Below are positions 43,039 through 52,878 of a DNA stretch of 64,000 nt, in pieces. The stretch is taken from NCBI RefSeq assembly GCF_018224925.1, contig NZ_JAGTUF010000011.1, positions 1 to 64,000 on the forward strand, in the 5' to 3' direction. Every line of letters begins with the position of its first letter. Positions within the stretch are counted from its first letter, which is position 1. The stretch comes from Magnetospirillum sulfuroxidans (GTDB lineage Bacteria > Pseudomonadota > Alphaproteobacteria > Rhodospirillales > Magnetospirillaceae). Under the pieces are notes generated by a model, which was not told the origin of the DNA, ran no database searches, and was given only the letters and a program-made list of their open reading frames with translations. Made by a program: the position numbers and the translations under genes.

Positions 43039-45141
43039 TTACGACGATTTCAACGCAGATTCCCTGTCTTGCGCGAATTGCATCAAATGAGGGATGTCTA
43101 GAATCAACGCCACCGTCCCATCACCCAAGATGGTGGCGCCCGAGAAGCCCTCGACATCCCGGTGAAGCTTGCTGAGAGACTTGATAACGGTTTGATATTG
43201 GCCAATCACTTGATCGACGACGAAACCAACACGGTGTTCGCCGAAGGAAACGATGACCACCTTCTGCGTGTCTTGGCTCGGCGCGGCGGCGCCAAAAAGC
43301 TCCCATAGCCGGATATACGGCACGATCTCGTCGCGAATATTGAGGAACTGCCGTCCTTCCGACGTGTGGTCCTGGGCTTGGGTCAGTTCCACGCATTCTT
43401 CGACCGAGGTCAGGGGAACGACGAAGTGGCCGCTGGCAACCCGAACCAGCAGCCCGTCGATAATGGCCAAGGTCAATGGCAATTTCAGGGTCACCGCCGT
43501 ACCGCGCCCGGGCTCGCTGCCGACGTCGATGGAAGCACGCAGCTTGTCCATGGTCTTCTTGACCACATCCATGCCGACCCCCCGACCCGACACCGCGCTA
43601 AGTTGCCTTGCCGTCGAAAAGCCAGGGTGAAAGACGAAGCCAAAAAGATCGCTATCGGTGACGTCCTGGTTGGGCTGCAACAGGCCGCGTTCCACGGCCT
43701 TGGCACGAATGGCATCGCGGTCCATGCCTTGTCCGTCGTCGCGGACGCTGATATGCACCTGAGCGCCGGAATGAAGGGCCGAGAGGTGCAGGCGCCCCAT
43801 TTCGCGTTTGCCATGCCGTTTGCGGGTGTCTGCGTCCTCAATCCCGTGGTCGATGGAATTGCGGATCAGATGGACCAGCGGATCGTTCAGACTCTCGATG
43901 ACGGTCTTATCGAGTTCGGTTTCCTCCCCCGCCATCGTCAGCTCGATTGTCTTGCCAAGCTCTTGCGACAAGGTGCGGACCACCCGACGGAATTTCCCGA
44001 AAAGAGTGCTGATTGGAACCATGCGCATATTCATGGTCGTGTCGCGAAGTTCCGAGGAAAGCCTGTCGATTTCCTCGGCTATCGACTTCAGGGCGCTGTC
44101 GGCCGAATGAGACGCCAATTGCGTCAGACGCGCCTGAGCGATCACCAATTGGCCCACCAGATCCATCAGACCGTCCAGCCGTTCGGCCGGAACCCGGACA
44201 TTGGTCGCCGCCTCGCTCGCGGCTTTTGTCTGAGCGCTCGACTGAACCGCTCTTTGCTCGGAAAGGGCGGATTCGACTTTGTCGGGCGAGACCTTGCCAT
44301 GCTTGACCAGTAACGAACCAAGACGTTCTTGTTGTCGCAAGATGCCGACAAGATCATCCGGCGTGATGTCGCCCCGCTCGATCAGGATCTCGCCAAGGCG
44401 CTTGCCGCCTTCCTCGTCGATACCTTCCAGCGGCTGAATCGAGAGCTCCATGTCATCGATGACGAAGATGAAGACGTCCTCGATCGCCGATGGCGGCTTG
44501 TCCGTGGTCAACAGCACGTCCCACACGGTGTAGCATTTCTCGGGGTCCATTTCCTCCAGCGGAGGAATGTGATCGGTGATGGCAATGATCCGGCTTGTCC
44601 CCAACCCTGCCAATTCATCCAGCAAAAGCAAGGGGTTGGTTCCAAAGGACATGACGTTCTCAGCCAGCTTGAAGCGGACACGATACGTCGTCGGGCCATC
44701 GGGTTTTACCGCAGCAATGTTCTCTTCGGTCTCCGGGGGCGTGTCGCTGACGCCGTCCTTGGTCGCGTGCCGGGTGATGTCCTGAAACGAGGCAAGCAAC
44801 GCCTTGCTGCGGATCGTGTCCTCGCTGTCGGGAACCTCGATCATACTGCGCATGTGGTCAAGGGAGGCCAGCGTCAGGTTAACCAGCTCCCGGCTGATCG
44901 CCAGCCTTCCGGTGCGGACCATGTCGAAGGCCGTCTCGACGTGATGGGTGAAGCCGGCGACCGCTTCGAACCCGAACATCGCCCCCGACCCTTTGATTGT
45001 GTGGAGGGCTCGAAAGGCGGAATTGACCAGCTCCATGTCATCGGGGCGGCTTTCGAGGTCAAGCAACGCGCTCTCGAGCTGAACCAGAAGGTCCTCGGCC
45101 TCCTGACGAAATGTGGCGGCAGGATCGGGAGCTATTGCCAT
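43039..45141 (-). CDS. cheA: Chemotaxis sensor kinase CheA
   Basis: A 700-residue CheA. The P1 HPt domain has phosphoacceptor H47 in [14 protein letters not shown]. Dimerisation helices ([17 protein letters not shown]), ATPase boxes ([33 protein letters not shown]) and a C-terminal CheW-like domain follow. It phosphorylates CheY and CheB. The segment between P1 and P3 (about 150-315) is longer than usual and includes an additional helical region. Confidence 0.97.
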   Translation of the reverse strand: MAIAPDPAATFRQEAEDLLVQLESALLDLESRPDDMELVNSAFRALHTIKGSGAMFGFEAVAGFTHHVETAFDMVRTGRLAISRELVNLTLASLDHMRSMIEVPDSEDTIRSKALLASFQDITRHATKDGVSDTPPETEENIAAVKPDGPTTYRVRFKLAENVMSFGTNPLLLLDELAGLGTSRIIAITDHIPPLEEMDPEKCYTVWDVLLTTDKPPSAIEDVFIFVIDDMELSIQPLEGIDEEGGKRLGEILIERGDITPDDLVGILRQQERLGSLLVKHGKVSPDKVESALSEQRAVQSSAQTKAASEAATNVRVPAERLDGLMDLVGQLVIAQARLTQLASHSADSALKSIAEEIDRLSSELRDTTMNMRMVPISTLFGKFRRVVRTLSQELGKTIELTMAGEETELDKTVIESLNDPLVHLIRNSIDHGIEDADTRKRHGKREMGRLHLSALHSGAQVHISVRDDGQGMDRDAIRAKAVERGLLQPNQDVTDSDLFGFVFHPGFSTARQLSAVSGRGVGMDVVKKTMDKLRASIDVGSEPGRGTAVTLKLPLTLAIIDGLLVRVASGHFVVPLTSVEECVELTQAQDHTSEGRQFLNIRDEIVPYIRLWELFGAAAPSQDTQKVVIVSFGEHRVGFVVDQVIGQYQTVIKSLSKLHRDVEGFSGATILGDGTVALILDIPHLMQFAQDRESALKSS

Positions 45142-45167
45142 CGCGACTCGTCCTTCACCTCAAGCGT

Positions 45168-45533
45168 TCATCCAAGAACCTTCTTCACCACGGCCAGCAG
45201 CTTGTCCTGCTCGAAGGGTTTGACGATCCACCCCGTCGCGCCGGCCGCCCGACCTTCCTGCTTCCGTTGCTCTTGCGATTCGGTTGTGAGCAGGATCATG
45301 GGCGTAAATTTGTAACCGGGAAGCGCCCGTAAACTCTTGATCAGCGTGATGCCATCCATGTTCGGCATGTTCAGATCAGTAATGACCATATCGACTTGTT
45401 CAGTCTTGAGCCGATTGAAAGCCTCTTGACCATCAATCGCCGTAATCACCTGGTAGCCATTACTTTCCAAGGTGAACGACACCATTTGCCTGACGCTGGC
45501 CGAATCATCGACGCTTATGACCTTTTTTGCCAT
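45168..45533 (-). CDS. cheY: Chemotaxis response regulator CheY
   Basis: A 121-residue single-domain receiver: SVDDSAS with acidic pair D9/D10, phosphoacceptor D53 in VITDLNMPNMDG, TTES and K in WIVKPFEQ. It carries the CheA signal, probably to the flagellar motor. AGGAGGAGG lies upstream of ATG 45533. It lies between STAS and cheA genes. Confidence 0.95.
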   Translation of the reverse strand: MAKKVISVDDSASVRQMVSFTLESNGYQVITAIDGQEAFNRLKTEQVDMVITDLNMPNMDGITLIKSLRALPGYKFTPMILLTTESQEQRKQEGRAAGATGWIVKPFEQDKLLAVVKKVLG

Positions 45534-45538
45534 GTCGG

Positions 45539-45919
45539 CTAAACCTCCTCCTGCCACGACCAGAGCGGATTGCGAACCGCCGGCCCAACCTTTGGAGACC
45601 CGGCTTCGATAAAGCCGCCGACGGCAAGTGCACGCACCACCGTTTCAGACGGTTTTCCAAAGATGCGGAAAATCTTCCCCATCTTCGTCGCAGTTTTCTG
45701 TGCCGCCAAAAGCAACTGAATCAGGGACAGGTCGGCATCTTCAACTTTCGCAAGATCAACGACACTCTCGGTCGAGGAACGGATTGCCTCGATCAAATCG
45801 GCTTTGACATCGTTGATCGTGCCGATCGTGTGCGAACCCGAAAGAACGATTGTCGCCGCACCGCCTCCGCAGCCTCCCGTTATCCCCTCTGCCTCAGATG
45901 AAATAACCGCAGCCAGCAC
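45539..45919 (-). CDS. STAS-domain protein (chemotaxis operon lead gene)
   Basis: A 126-residue STAS-domain protein (LSGSHTIGTINDVKADLIEAI, VVDLAKVEDADLSLIQLLLAAQKTA). The residue after DA is D, then LSLI, so a phosphorylatable serine is possible but shifted. It starts at GTG 45919 with GGAGG at 8 bases. STAS proteins of this kind occur at the head of several alphaproteobacterial che operons. It is 5 bases from cheY. Confidence 0.8.
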   Translation of the reverse strand: MLAAVISSEAEGITGGCGGGAATIVLSGSHTIGTINDVKADLIEAIRSSTESVVDLAKVEDADLSLIQLLLAAQKTATKMGKIFRIFGKPSETVVRALAVGGFIEAGSPKVGPAVRNPLWSWQEEV

Positions 45920-46105
45920 GGAAGGGCCTCCATTCAGATCATCCCCTACGGCTTATTATGGACAAATGCCGGCAAAATATTCCAGTAACAATTGATCTTG
46001 TGCGCAAATATTTATCCGATAGGCGACAAAGCGGACCTCATTCCATCGTCACATTGATAATCGCATCTTACGCGCCACCAAAGCTGAGTTCGCGATCAAT
46101 CCGCC

Positions 46106-46123
46106 TCCAATCATTCGATTGGA
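46106..46123. terminator. Small inverted repeat in the che-lysR gap
   Basis: TCCAATC (46106-46112) pairs with GATTGGA (46117-46123) around ATTC. It lies in the 270-base gap between the LysR stop and the che operon start, where a terminator for the LysR gene is expected, but no T-run follows. Confidence 0.3.
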
Positions 46124-46191
46124 TGTCCGCCTCCCCTCAGTCCCATCCTTTGTTTGACCGGGGAGGGCGGGGCCGGCTGACAACCGCAAGG

Positions 46192-47103
46192 CTATTTTTG
46201 TCCGGGTAAATTCAAGCTGCTGATGCTGTCGAACAAAAAGTTCTTGAAGCTTTCCGCCGCCGGCGACAGCGATCGTCCATTGCGGGTATAAAGATAAAAA
46301 CGCCGGGTCACCACCGGATCGATCAACGGCCGCATTTCCAGGCCATAGAGGCGGACCAACGACGCCGCATAGGGGATGCATACGGTCATCCCCAGACCGG
46401 CGGCGACCATGCTCAACGCCGTCGACATGAAGGACACCGTCGTGTTCGGGTCCAAACCCGCCTGTTGGACCGAGCCGCGCAAATCCAGCGACAGCCGTTC
46501 GATGAACTGCCCCTGCAAGGTAATCAGCCGATGTTCGGCCATGTCGTCCCAGGTCACGGAATCGCGGGCGGAAAAGGCATGGTCTTTATGAAACACCGCC
46601 ATGAACGGCAATTCGAACAACAGGTCGGCGGTGATATCCGAACTGGAGGTGCGTTCCGGCCCGATGCCGAAATCGACTTCCCCCGAAAACACCCTGGCCA
46701 CGACGCTTTCCACCACGCAATCAATCAGCCGGATGGTGACATGGGGGTGCGATTCCGAGTAAGCGCCGATGACCTCGGGCAGCAACGTGCACGACATCAG
46801 CTGCGGCGCGGCGATGCGGACCAAGCCCTTTTTCAGTTCCTTCAAATTGGTCAGCTCGTCCAGCACGTCGTCGAGATCGTGCAGGATCTTTTCGATCATC
46901 GGAAAAATGCTGCGGCCGACATCGGACAATTTAATGCGGCGCGTGCTGCGATCGAAAAGGCGGACCCCCAGGGATTGCTCTAATTCCTTGATCAGGCCGC
47001 TGAGTGCCGATTGTGTGACAAACAGGCTTTCCGCCGCCAAGGTGAAGCTGCCGGTCTGAGCGACGGCAATGAAGGCGCGAAGCTGTCGCAAGGTGACATT
47101 CAT
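46192..47103 (-). CDS. LysR family regulator of the adjacent catabolic operon
   Basis: A 303-residue LysR regulator: winged helix (LRQLRAFIAVAQTGSFTLAAESLFVTQSALSGLIKELE pattern) and ligand-binding domain. It is divergent from the VOC-fumarylacetoacetase-TRAP operon, which suits the usual LysR arrangement, so it probably controls that operon in response to a pathway intermediate. Confidence 0.92.
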   Translation of the reverse strand: MNVTLRQLRAFIAVAQTGSFTLAAESLFVTQSALSGLIKELEQSLGVRLFDRSTRRIKLSDVGRSIFPMIEKILHDLDDVLDELTNLKELKKGLVRIAAPQLMSCTLLPEVIGAYSESHPHVTIRLIDCVVESVVARVFSGEVDFGIGPERTSSSDITADLLFELPFMAVFHKDHAFSARDSVTWDDMAEHRLITLQGQFIERLSLDLRGSVQQAGLDPNTTVSFMSTALSMVAAGLGMTVCIPYAASLVRLYGLEMRPLIDPVVTRRFYLYTRNGRSLSPAAESFKNFLFDSISSLNLPGQK

Positions 47104-47169
47104 CCGATTATCCCAACACTGAAGATCTCGACCATGACGCGCGTGGCTTCGCCCCCACCAAACCCCCGC

Positions 47170-47200
47170 ATCAATTCATAAGATATCCTGATAAATTGAT
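47170..47200. promoter_or_regulatory. Possible LysR operator
   Basis: ATCAATT (47170-47176) and AATTGAT (47194-47200) form an inverted repeat in the divergent intergenic region, in an AT-rich stretch. The spacing fits a LysR-type regulator site; the assignment is by position and symmetry only. Confidence 0.45.
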
Positions 47201-47322
47201 ATGTAAAAGCTGTTGGACTTGTTATGCGGTTTTCCCGTTCAATCCAGGCAAGGCTTCTTCCGTGCACGCTTTTCCAAAGGCGCGTCACGGGGACAAACAA
47301 ACATCGCGCCGAGGAAACGGGA

Positions 47323-47877
47323 ATGGATCTGATCAAGAAAGTGCACCACGTCGCCTATCGCTGCCGCGACGCCAAGGAAACCGTGGAATGGTACGGCAAG
47401 CATCTCGGCATGGATTTCGTCTTGGCCATTGCCGAGAACGAAGTGCCATCGACCAAGGCCGCCGATCCCTACATGCATATTTTTCTGGACGCCGGTCACG
47501 GCAACATCCTGGCGTTTTTCGAGCTGCCGACCAAGCCGGAGATGGGGCGCGATGAAAACACCCCGGACTGGGTCCAGCATCTGGCCTTGGAAGTCGATAG
47601 CGTCGATACCTTGCTCAAGACCAAGGCGCGGTTGGAAGCGGAAGGCATTTCCGTGGTCGGCCCCACCAACCACACCTTGTTCCAATCCATCTATTTCTTC
47701 GATCCCAACGGTCATCGGCTGGAATTGGCCGCCAACACCCACACCGCCAAGATGATGGACAGCTTGGATCGGGTGAAGTGGGAGATGCTGGAGGAATGGT
47801 CGCGAACCAAAAGCGCCCCGCAACATGCGCGCTGGATGCATGACGGCAGTTGGTCCGAACAAGGAAACGCGTCGTGA
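47323..47877 (+). CDS. VOC (glyoxalase/dioxygenase superfamily) protein
   Basis: A 184-residue vicinal-oxygen-chelate protein with two beta-alpha modules. Likely metal ligands are H9 (VHHVAYRC), H in VQHLALEV and E in HRLELAANT. It could be a small ring-cleavage or isomerase-type enzyme. GAGGAAACGGGA precedes ATG 47323. It is the first gene of the operon and overlaps the hydrolase start by GTGA. Confidence 0.85.
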   Translation: MDLIKKVHHVAYRCRDAKETVEWYGKHLGMDFVLAIAENEVPSTKAADPYMHIFLDAGHGNILAFFELPTKPEMGRDENTPDWVQHLALEVDSVDTLLKTKARLEAEGISVVGPTNHTLFQSIYFFDPNGHRLELAANTHTAKMMDSLDRVKWEMLEEWSRTKSAPQHARWMHDGSWSEQGNAS

Positions 47878-48884
47878 AGCTGGCATCGTTGAAGGGCGGC
47901 CGCGACGGCCGTCTGGTGGTGGTCAGCCGCGACATGACGCGCTGCCATCCGGTTCCGGCCATTGCCGCCACCTTGCAGGCGGCGCTGGATGATTGGCAAA
48001 CCTGCGAACCGCAATTGCGCCAAACCTACGACGCCTTGAACCGCGGGGCCTTGGGGCCTTGCGATCCCTTCGATCCCGCCTTGTGCAGCTCGCCCTTGCC
48101 GCGGGCCTATCAATGGGCCGACGGTTCGGCCTATCTCAATCATGTGGAACTGGTGCGCAAGGCACGCGGCGCCGAGTTGCCGGAATCGTTTCAATCCGAC
48201 CCGTTGATGTATCAGGGGGGCTCGGACGGATTCATCGGCCCGCGCGATCCGGTACGAGCCAATGAATCCTGGGGCATCGATTTCGAAGCCGAAGTCACCG
48301 TCGTGGTCGGCGACCTGCCCATGGGCGCGTCGCCCCAACAATGCGTCGATGCCATTCGCTTGGTCATGCTGGTCAATGATGTCTCGCTTCGTAATCTGAT
48401 CCCGGCGGAATTGGCCAAAGGGTTCGGCTTCTTCCAATCCAAGCCGGCCTCGGCCTTCAGTCCGGTGGCGGTGACCCCCGACGAATTAGGCGATGCTTGG
48501 CGCGACGCCAAAGTGCATCTGCCGCTGATGGTGCAGTTGAACGGCGCCGCCTTCGGCCGGCCCAACGCCGGAATGGACATGACCTTCGATTTCGGCCGCC
48601 TTACCGCCCATGCGGCTAAGACCCGGGCTTTGGCCGCCGGCACCATCATCGGCGCCGGCACCGTCTCCAACAAGCAAGGCGATTTGTGGGGCTCGAGCAT
48701 CGCCAATGGCGGTGTCGGCTATTGTTGTCTGGCCGAACTGCGCATGTACGAAACCATCGAGCAAGGCAAACCGGTTACCCCGTTCATGAAGAACGGCGAC
48801 GTGGTCCGCATCGAAATGTTCGACGAAGCCGGCAACAGCATTTTCGGCGCCGTGGAAAACAAGATCGAGGCATTGGCGGACTGA
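47874..48884 (+). CDS. Fumarylacetoacetate hydrolase family protein
   Basis: A 336-residue FAH-family hydrolase. The metal/active-site motifs are visible: WGIDFEAEVTVVVG, MLVNDVSLRN and SPVAVTPDELG. It starts at GTG 47874, overlapping the previous TGA, with AAGGAAACG upstream. With MaiA downstream it suggests cleavage of fumarylacetoacetate-like compounds from homogentisate or of a related gentisate-type intermediate. Confidence 0.92.
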   Translation: MKLASLKGGRDGRLVVVSRDMTRCHPVPAIAATLQAALDDWQTCEPQLRQTYDALNRGALGPCDPFDPALCSSPLPRAYQWADGSAYLNHVELVRKARGAELPESFQSDPLMYQGGSDGFIGPRDPVRANESWGIDFEAEVTVVVGDLPMGASPQQCVDAIRLVMLVNDVSLRNLIPAELAKGFGFFQSKPASAFSPVAVTPDELGDAWRDAKVHLPLMVQLNGAAFGRPNAGMDMTFDFGRLTAHAAKTRALAAGTIIGAGTVSNKQGDLWGSSIANGGVGYCCLAELRMYETIEQGKPVTPFMKNGDVVRIEMFDEAGNSIFGAVENKIEALAD

Positions 48885-48930
48885 ACCGCCAAGCCGCACA
48901 TCCAAGAAAGCTTTCAGGAGGAAACGTCAT

Positions 48931-49968
48931 ATGAGCAAGCGTTCAATCGGCATGATCGCCGCCACGGCTTTGACCGTGCTGGCCCCGTTGCACATGGCCC
49001 AGGCCGAGGAAATCGTCCTTAAGGTCGCCCATTTCTGGCCGCCCACCGCCCTGTCCCAAAAGACGGTCCTGGAACCCTGGTGCGCCAAGATCGCCGAGCA
49101 GTCCCAGAACCGCATGAAGTGCCAGATTTATCCGGCCATGCAATTGGGCGGCACGCCCCCGCAATTGATGCAGCAGGCGGCTGACGGCATCGCCGACATC
49201 GTCTGGACGCTGCCCGGCTACACCGCCGGCCGTTATCCCACCGCGGAAGTGCTGGAACTGCCGTTCATGACCACCTCGGCCGAAAGCGGCAGCCGCGCGG
49301 CCTGGAATTTGTATGAACGCTTCGGCCAAAAGGATTTCGAGGCGGTCAAGCCGCTGGCCTTCAACGTTCATGACGCCGGCCATGTTCACAACAACGTCCG
49401 TCCGATCAAGACCTTGGCCGATTTCAAGGGCTTGAAGTTGCGCGCTCCCACCCGCCTGACCAATAAGATGCTGGCCATGCTGGGCGCCACCCCGGTGGCC
49501 ATCCCCATGCCGTCCTTGCCGGACGCGGTGTCCAAGGGCGTGGCCGACGGCTACGTGCTGCCGTGGGAAGTCATCCCGACCATGAAGCTGCACGAAATGA
49601 CCAAGTACGACACCGAAACCGATCCGGCGCAGCCGTCGCTGTACACGGCGGTGTTCAGCATCGTCATGAACAAGGCCAAGTACGCCTCGCTTCCCGACGA
49701 TTTGAAGAAGGTGATCGACGCCAATTCCGGCGCCGATTTCTCGGCCTCCATCGGCAAGGCCTGGGACGAATCCGGCACCATGGCCCGTAAGATCGCCGCC
49801 GAAGGCCATCAGGTCGACGTGATCCCCGCCGCGGACATGGGCCCCTGGCGCAAGGTCGGTGACCAATTGGCGGTGGACTGGGCCAAGGAAATGACCGCCA
49901 AGGGCTATGACGGCCAAGCCATGGTCGATGCGGCGCGGGAACTGACCGCCAAATACGCCACCAAGTAA
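48931..49968 (+). CDS. TRAP transporter substrate-binding protein (DctP family)
   Basis: A 345-residue periplasmic binding protein with a signal peptide (cleavage after AQA-E). DctP motifs include GLKLRAPTRLTNKML with the carboxylate-binding arginine, and DGYVLPWEV. It captures a carboxylate or aromatic acid for the membrane components. The gene is followed by a hairpin and then the two membrane subunits. Confidence 0.95.
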   Translation: MSKRSIGMIAATALTVLAPLHMAQAEEIVLKVAHFWPPTALSQKTVLEPWCAKIAEQSQNRMKCQIYPAMQLGGTPPQLMQQAADGIADIVWTLPGYTAGRYPTAEVLELPFMTTSAESGSRAAWNLYERFGQKDFEAVKPLAFNVHDAGHVHNNVRPIKTLADFKGLKLRAPTRLTNKMLAMLGATPVAIPMPSLPDAVSKGVADGYVLPWEVIPTMKLHEMTKYDTETDPAQPSLYTAVFSIVMNKAKYASLPDDLKKVIDANSGADFSASIGKAWDESGTMARKIAAEGHQVDVIPAADMGPWRKVGDQLAVDWAKEMTAKGYDGQAMVDAARELTAKYATK

Positions 49969-49980
49969 TCCCCTTGCACC

Positions 49981-50009
49981 GATCGGAAGGCCATCTTGAC
50001 CTTCCGATC
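49981..50009 (+). other. 10-bp stem-loop between dctP- and dctQ-type genes
   Basis: GATCGGAAGG (49981-49990) pairs perfectly with CCTTCCGATC (50000-50009) around CCATCTTGA. No T-run follows. Such hairpins after binding-protein genes often protect the upstream message or dampen read-through, giving more binding protein than membrane subunits. Confidence 0.7.
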
Positions 50010-50028
50010 CTCATGCCGGAGAACGTTG

Positions 50029-50559
50029 ATGGCCGAGGCCGTTCCTCAACTTGACGACCACAGCGACGCCGGTCCGCAAGACCGTATCGGCGCCTTTTTG
50101 TTCGCCTGGGCCCGCCTGTCCGCCATCGGCGGCGGCGCCGTCCTGCTGGGCATTTGCGGCGTGTCCGTCTACAGCGTGGTCGGCAGATGGCTGTTCGACC
50201 AACCGATTTTGGGCGATGTGGAACTGGTGCAAATGGCCTGTGCGGTGGCGATTTCAGCCTTTTTGCCCTATTGCCAGATGAAAAACGCCCACGTGATCGT
50301 CGATTTCTTTACCCAATCGGCAAGCCCCCGCCTGCGCCGTTTTCTCGACCAGGCCGCTGCCTGGCTGTTGGCGCTCGCCTCGGCCGTGATCGCCACGTTC
50401 AGCTTCGTCGGTGCCTGGGAGGCCTATCGCTTCGGTGAAACCGCCATGATCCTGGGATGGCCGTTGTGGTGGTCGTACGTCAATATCGGTCCCGGCTTCG
50501 CCCTGCTGTCCGCCGCCGCCGTCTATACGGCCCTGACCGGCCGAGGAGCAGCCCAATGA
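50029..50559 (+). CDS. TRAP transporter small permease (DctQ family)
   Basis: A 176-residue protein with four membrane segments and the DctQ pattern (VYSVVGRWLFDQPILGDVELVQMACAVAIS, NAHVIVDFFTQ). ATG 50029 follows GGAGAACG. It overlaps the large permease start by ATGA, so the subunits are coupled. Confidence 0.93.
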   Translation: MAEAVPQLDDHSDAGPQDRIGAFLFAWARLSAIGGGAVLLGICGVSVYSVVGRWLFDQPILGDVELVQMACAVAISAFLPYCQMKNAHVIVDFFTQSASPRLRRFLDQAAAWLLALASAVIATFSFVGAWEAYRFGETAMILGWPLWWSYVNIGPGFALLSAAAVYTALTGRGAAQ

Positions 50560-51878
50560 GCAGCGTCGTCATCGGTTTCCTGGCCAGCGGTCTGACCCTG
50601 GTCTTGCTGGCGTTACGCGTGCATATCGGCGTCGCCATGCTGGTCGGCGGCTCGGTCGGCTATGCCGCCGTTTCCGGCGTCATGCCGTTGATGGCCTATT
50701 TCAAGAATTTGGCCTATGGCCGCTTTTCGGTTTACGACTTGTCGGTGGTGCCGCTGTTCCTGCTGATGGGCAACATCGCCTCGAAAGGCGGTTTGTCCCG
50801 TCGCCTGTTCATGGCCGCCAACGCCTTTCTGGGCCATTTCCGCGGCGGCGTCGCCATGAGCGCCATCGGCGCCTGCGCCGCCTTCGGGGCCATTTGCGGC
50901 TCGTCATTGGCGACGGCGGCGACCATGGGCCAGGTGGCGCTGCCGGAACTGCGCCGGTGCAAGTATTCGCCCGCCTTATCGACCGGGGCTTTGGCCGCCG
51001 GCGGTACTTTGGGCATCTTGGTGCCGCCATCGGTGATCTTGGTCATCTATGCCATTTTGGCCGAGCAGAACGTGGCGCACTTGTTCATGGCCGCCATGAT
51101 TCCGGCGTTGATCGCCATGGCCGGCTATATGGCCGCCATTGCGGTGAGCGTTCGCATCGACCCCACCGCCGGCCCCGCCGCCGAAGTGGTGTCGTGGGCC
51201 GAACGCGGCCGCACCTTGTTGCGGGTCTGGCCCATCGTCATGGTGTTCGTGGTGATCATTGGCGGCATTTACGGCGGCGTGTTCACGCCGACCGAGGCCG
51301 CGGCCATCGGTGTCTTCGCCACCACCATCTTGTCCATTCTCTCGGGTGAATTCACCCTGGACGGCTATCTGCAATCCGTGCTGTCGGCGGCGGAAGCCAC
51401 GGCGATGATCTTCCTGATCCTGTTGGGCGCCGACGTCCTGAACGCCTTTTTGGCCCTGTCGCAGATGCCCGCCGCCATCGCTCAATGGGTCTTGACCGGC
51501 GGCTTTCCGCCGCTGGCGGTCTTGTTCGCCATGATCCTGGTCTACGTGGTCCTGGGCTGCGTCATGGACAGCTTGTCGATGATCTTGCTGACCGTGCCGA
51601 TTTTCCTGCCCATCATCCTGGGTCTGGATTTCTGGGGCCTGGACCATGGGGACAAGGCGATTTGGTTCGGCATCCTGGCTCTGATGGTGGTCGAAATCGG
51701 GCTGATCACCCCGCCGGTTGGCATGAACGTCTTCATCATCAACAGCTTGGCCCGCGACGTCCCCATGCGCGAAACCTTTCGCGGCGTCGTTCCCTTCCTG
51801 ATTTCCGACGCTCTGCGGGTGGTTTTGCTGGTTTTCGTCCCGGGTCTGTCCTTGTGGCTGGTGCGCGCCCTGGGCTGA
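50556..51878 (+). CDS. TRAP transporter large permease (DctM family)
   Basis: A 440-residue protein with about twelve membrane segments and DctM motifs (GAICGSSLATAATMG, LVPPSVILVIYAILAEQNVAHLF, FTPTEAAAIGVF, EIGLITPPVGMNVFIIN). It drives Na+-dependent uptake with the small permease and binding protein. The substrate is inferred to be an aromatic-pathway acid from the neighbours. Confidence 0.95.
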   Translation: MSSVVIGFLASGLTLVLLALRVHIGVAMLVGGSVGYAAVSGVMPLMAYFKNLAYGRFSVYDLSVVPLFLLMGNIASKGGLSRRLFMAANAFLGHFRGGVAMSAIGACAAFGAICGSSLATAATMGQVALPELRRCKYSPALSTGALAAGGTLGILVPPSVILVIYAILAEQNVAHLFMAAMIPALIAMAGYMAAIAVSVRIDPTAGPAAEVVSWAERGRTLLRVWPIVMVFVVIIGGIYGGVFTPTEAAAIGVFATTILSILSGEFTLDGYLQSVLSAAEATAMIFLILLGADVLNAFLALSQMPAAIAQWVLTGGFPPLAVLFAMILVYVVLGCVMDSLSMILLTVPIFLPIILGLDFWGLDHGDKAIWFGILALMVVEIGLITPPVGMNVFIINSLARDVPMRETFRGVVPFLISDALRVVLLVFVPGLSLWLVRALG

Positions 51879-51924
51879 CGCCCGGCCGCCGCGCCGCCGA
51901 TCTTCGAGCGAAAGAACAACGCCA

Positions 51925-52572
51925 ATGAAGCTCTATACTTATTTCCGCAGTTCGGCCGCCTATCGCGTGCGAATCGCCTTGAACCTCAAGGGGCTGAGCT
52001 GGGACGCCATGCCGGTGCATTTGGTCAGGGACGGCGGCCAGCAAAACCATGCCGATTACAAACGTCTCAATCCGGCCGGCTTGGTGCCATGCTTGGAAAC
52101 CGATGACGGCCATATCCTGACCCAATCGCTGGCCATCATCGAATATCTCGACGAAACCTGCCGCGCGGTGCCGTTGCTTCCAGCGGATGCGCTACAGCGC
52201 GCCCAGGTCCGCGCCTTGGCTTATGCCGTGGCCTGCGACATTCACCCCATCAACAATCTGCGGGTTCTGCGCTATCTCGGCGATGTGCTGGACATCGACG
52301 CCGCCCCCAAAGCCGCCTGGTATCGCCATTGGGTGGAACTGGGCTTGGGCACGATCGAAAAAATGCTGAACGCCCATCCCGACAAAGGCCGGTTCTGCCA
52401 CGGCGACACCCCTGGCATGGCGGATTGTTGCCTGATCCCGCAAGTCTACAATGCCCGACGTTTCAACGTGAATTTGGACGCCATGCCGATCATCCGCGGC
52501 ATTGCCGAGACTTGCGAAAGCATGCCGGCGTTTCGCGCCGCCGCGCCGGAAAACTGCCCGGATGCCGAATAG
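51925..52572 (+). CDS. maiA: Maleylacetoacetate isomerase (zeta-class glutathione transferase)
   Basis: A 215-residue zeta-class GST with the glutathione motif TYFRSSAAYRVRIALNLKGL (zeta signature SSxxxR/KV-I-L) and the N-terminal thioredoxin fold, then the helical domain with NARRFNVNLDAMP. It converts maleylacetoacetate to fumarylacetoacetate with glutathione, the step before the hydrolase of this operon. It lies about 45 bases after the large permease. Confidence 0.93.
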   Translation: MKLYTYFRSSAAYRVRIALNLKGLSWDAMPVHLVRDGGQQNHADYKRLNPAGLVPCLETDDGHILTQSLAIIEYLDETCRAVPLLPADALQRAQVRALAYAVACDIHPINNLRVLRYLGDVLDIDAAPKAAWYRHWVELGLGTIEKMLNAHPDKGRFCHGDTPGMADCCLIPQVYNARRFNVNLDAMPIIRGIAETCESMPAFRAAAPENCPDAE

Positions 52573-52744
52573 CGCGGCGGCTCCTCCCCCTCCCTGTGTG
52601 GGAAGATCCAATTGAATCATGGCCTAAAGCGGCGCGCCTTTAATCGAAGGCCCGACGCTCCTGCGCCGCTTGCGGGCGCGGCCAAGCATGCGCAGGCATG
52701 CGCCCGTGAGGGAAAATGATGAAGGTTCGAGCCTGAAAACAACA

Positions 52745-52772
52745 AAAGGCCCGATCTTGCGACCGGGCCTTT
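52745..52772 (-). terminator. Intrinsic terminator downstream of tRNA-Lys
   Basis: AAAGGCCCG and CGGGCCTTT (52745-52753 and 52764-52772) pair perfectly. On the minus strand, downstream of the tRNA, the stem is followed by TGTTGTTTT, so it is a good terminator. Confidence 0.8.
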
Positions 52773-52802
52773 CGAGAGTGGCTTGGGCTATCCACCAAAT
52801 CT

Positions 52803-52878
<76 letters not shown>

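Noticed and set aside
52686-52703. Direct repeat GCATGCGC near the tRNA-Lys as an attachment site
   Set aside because: Too short and not related to the tRNA 3' end; no integrase is nearby.
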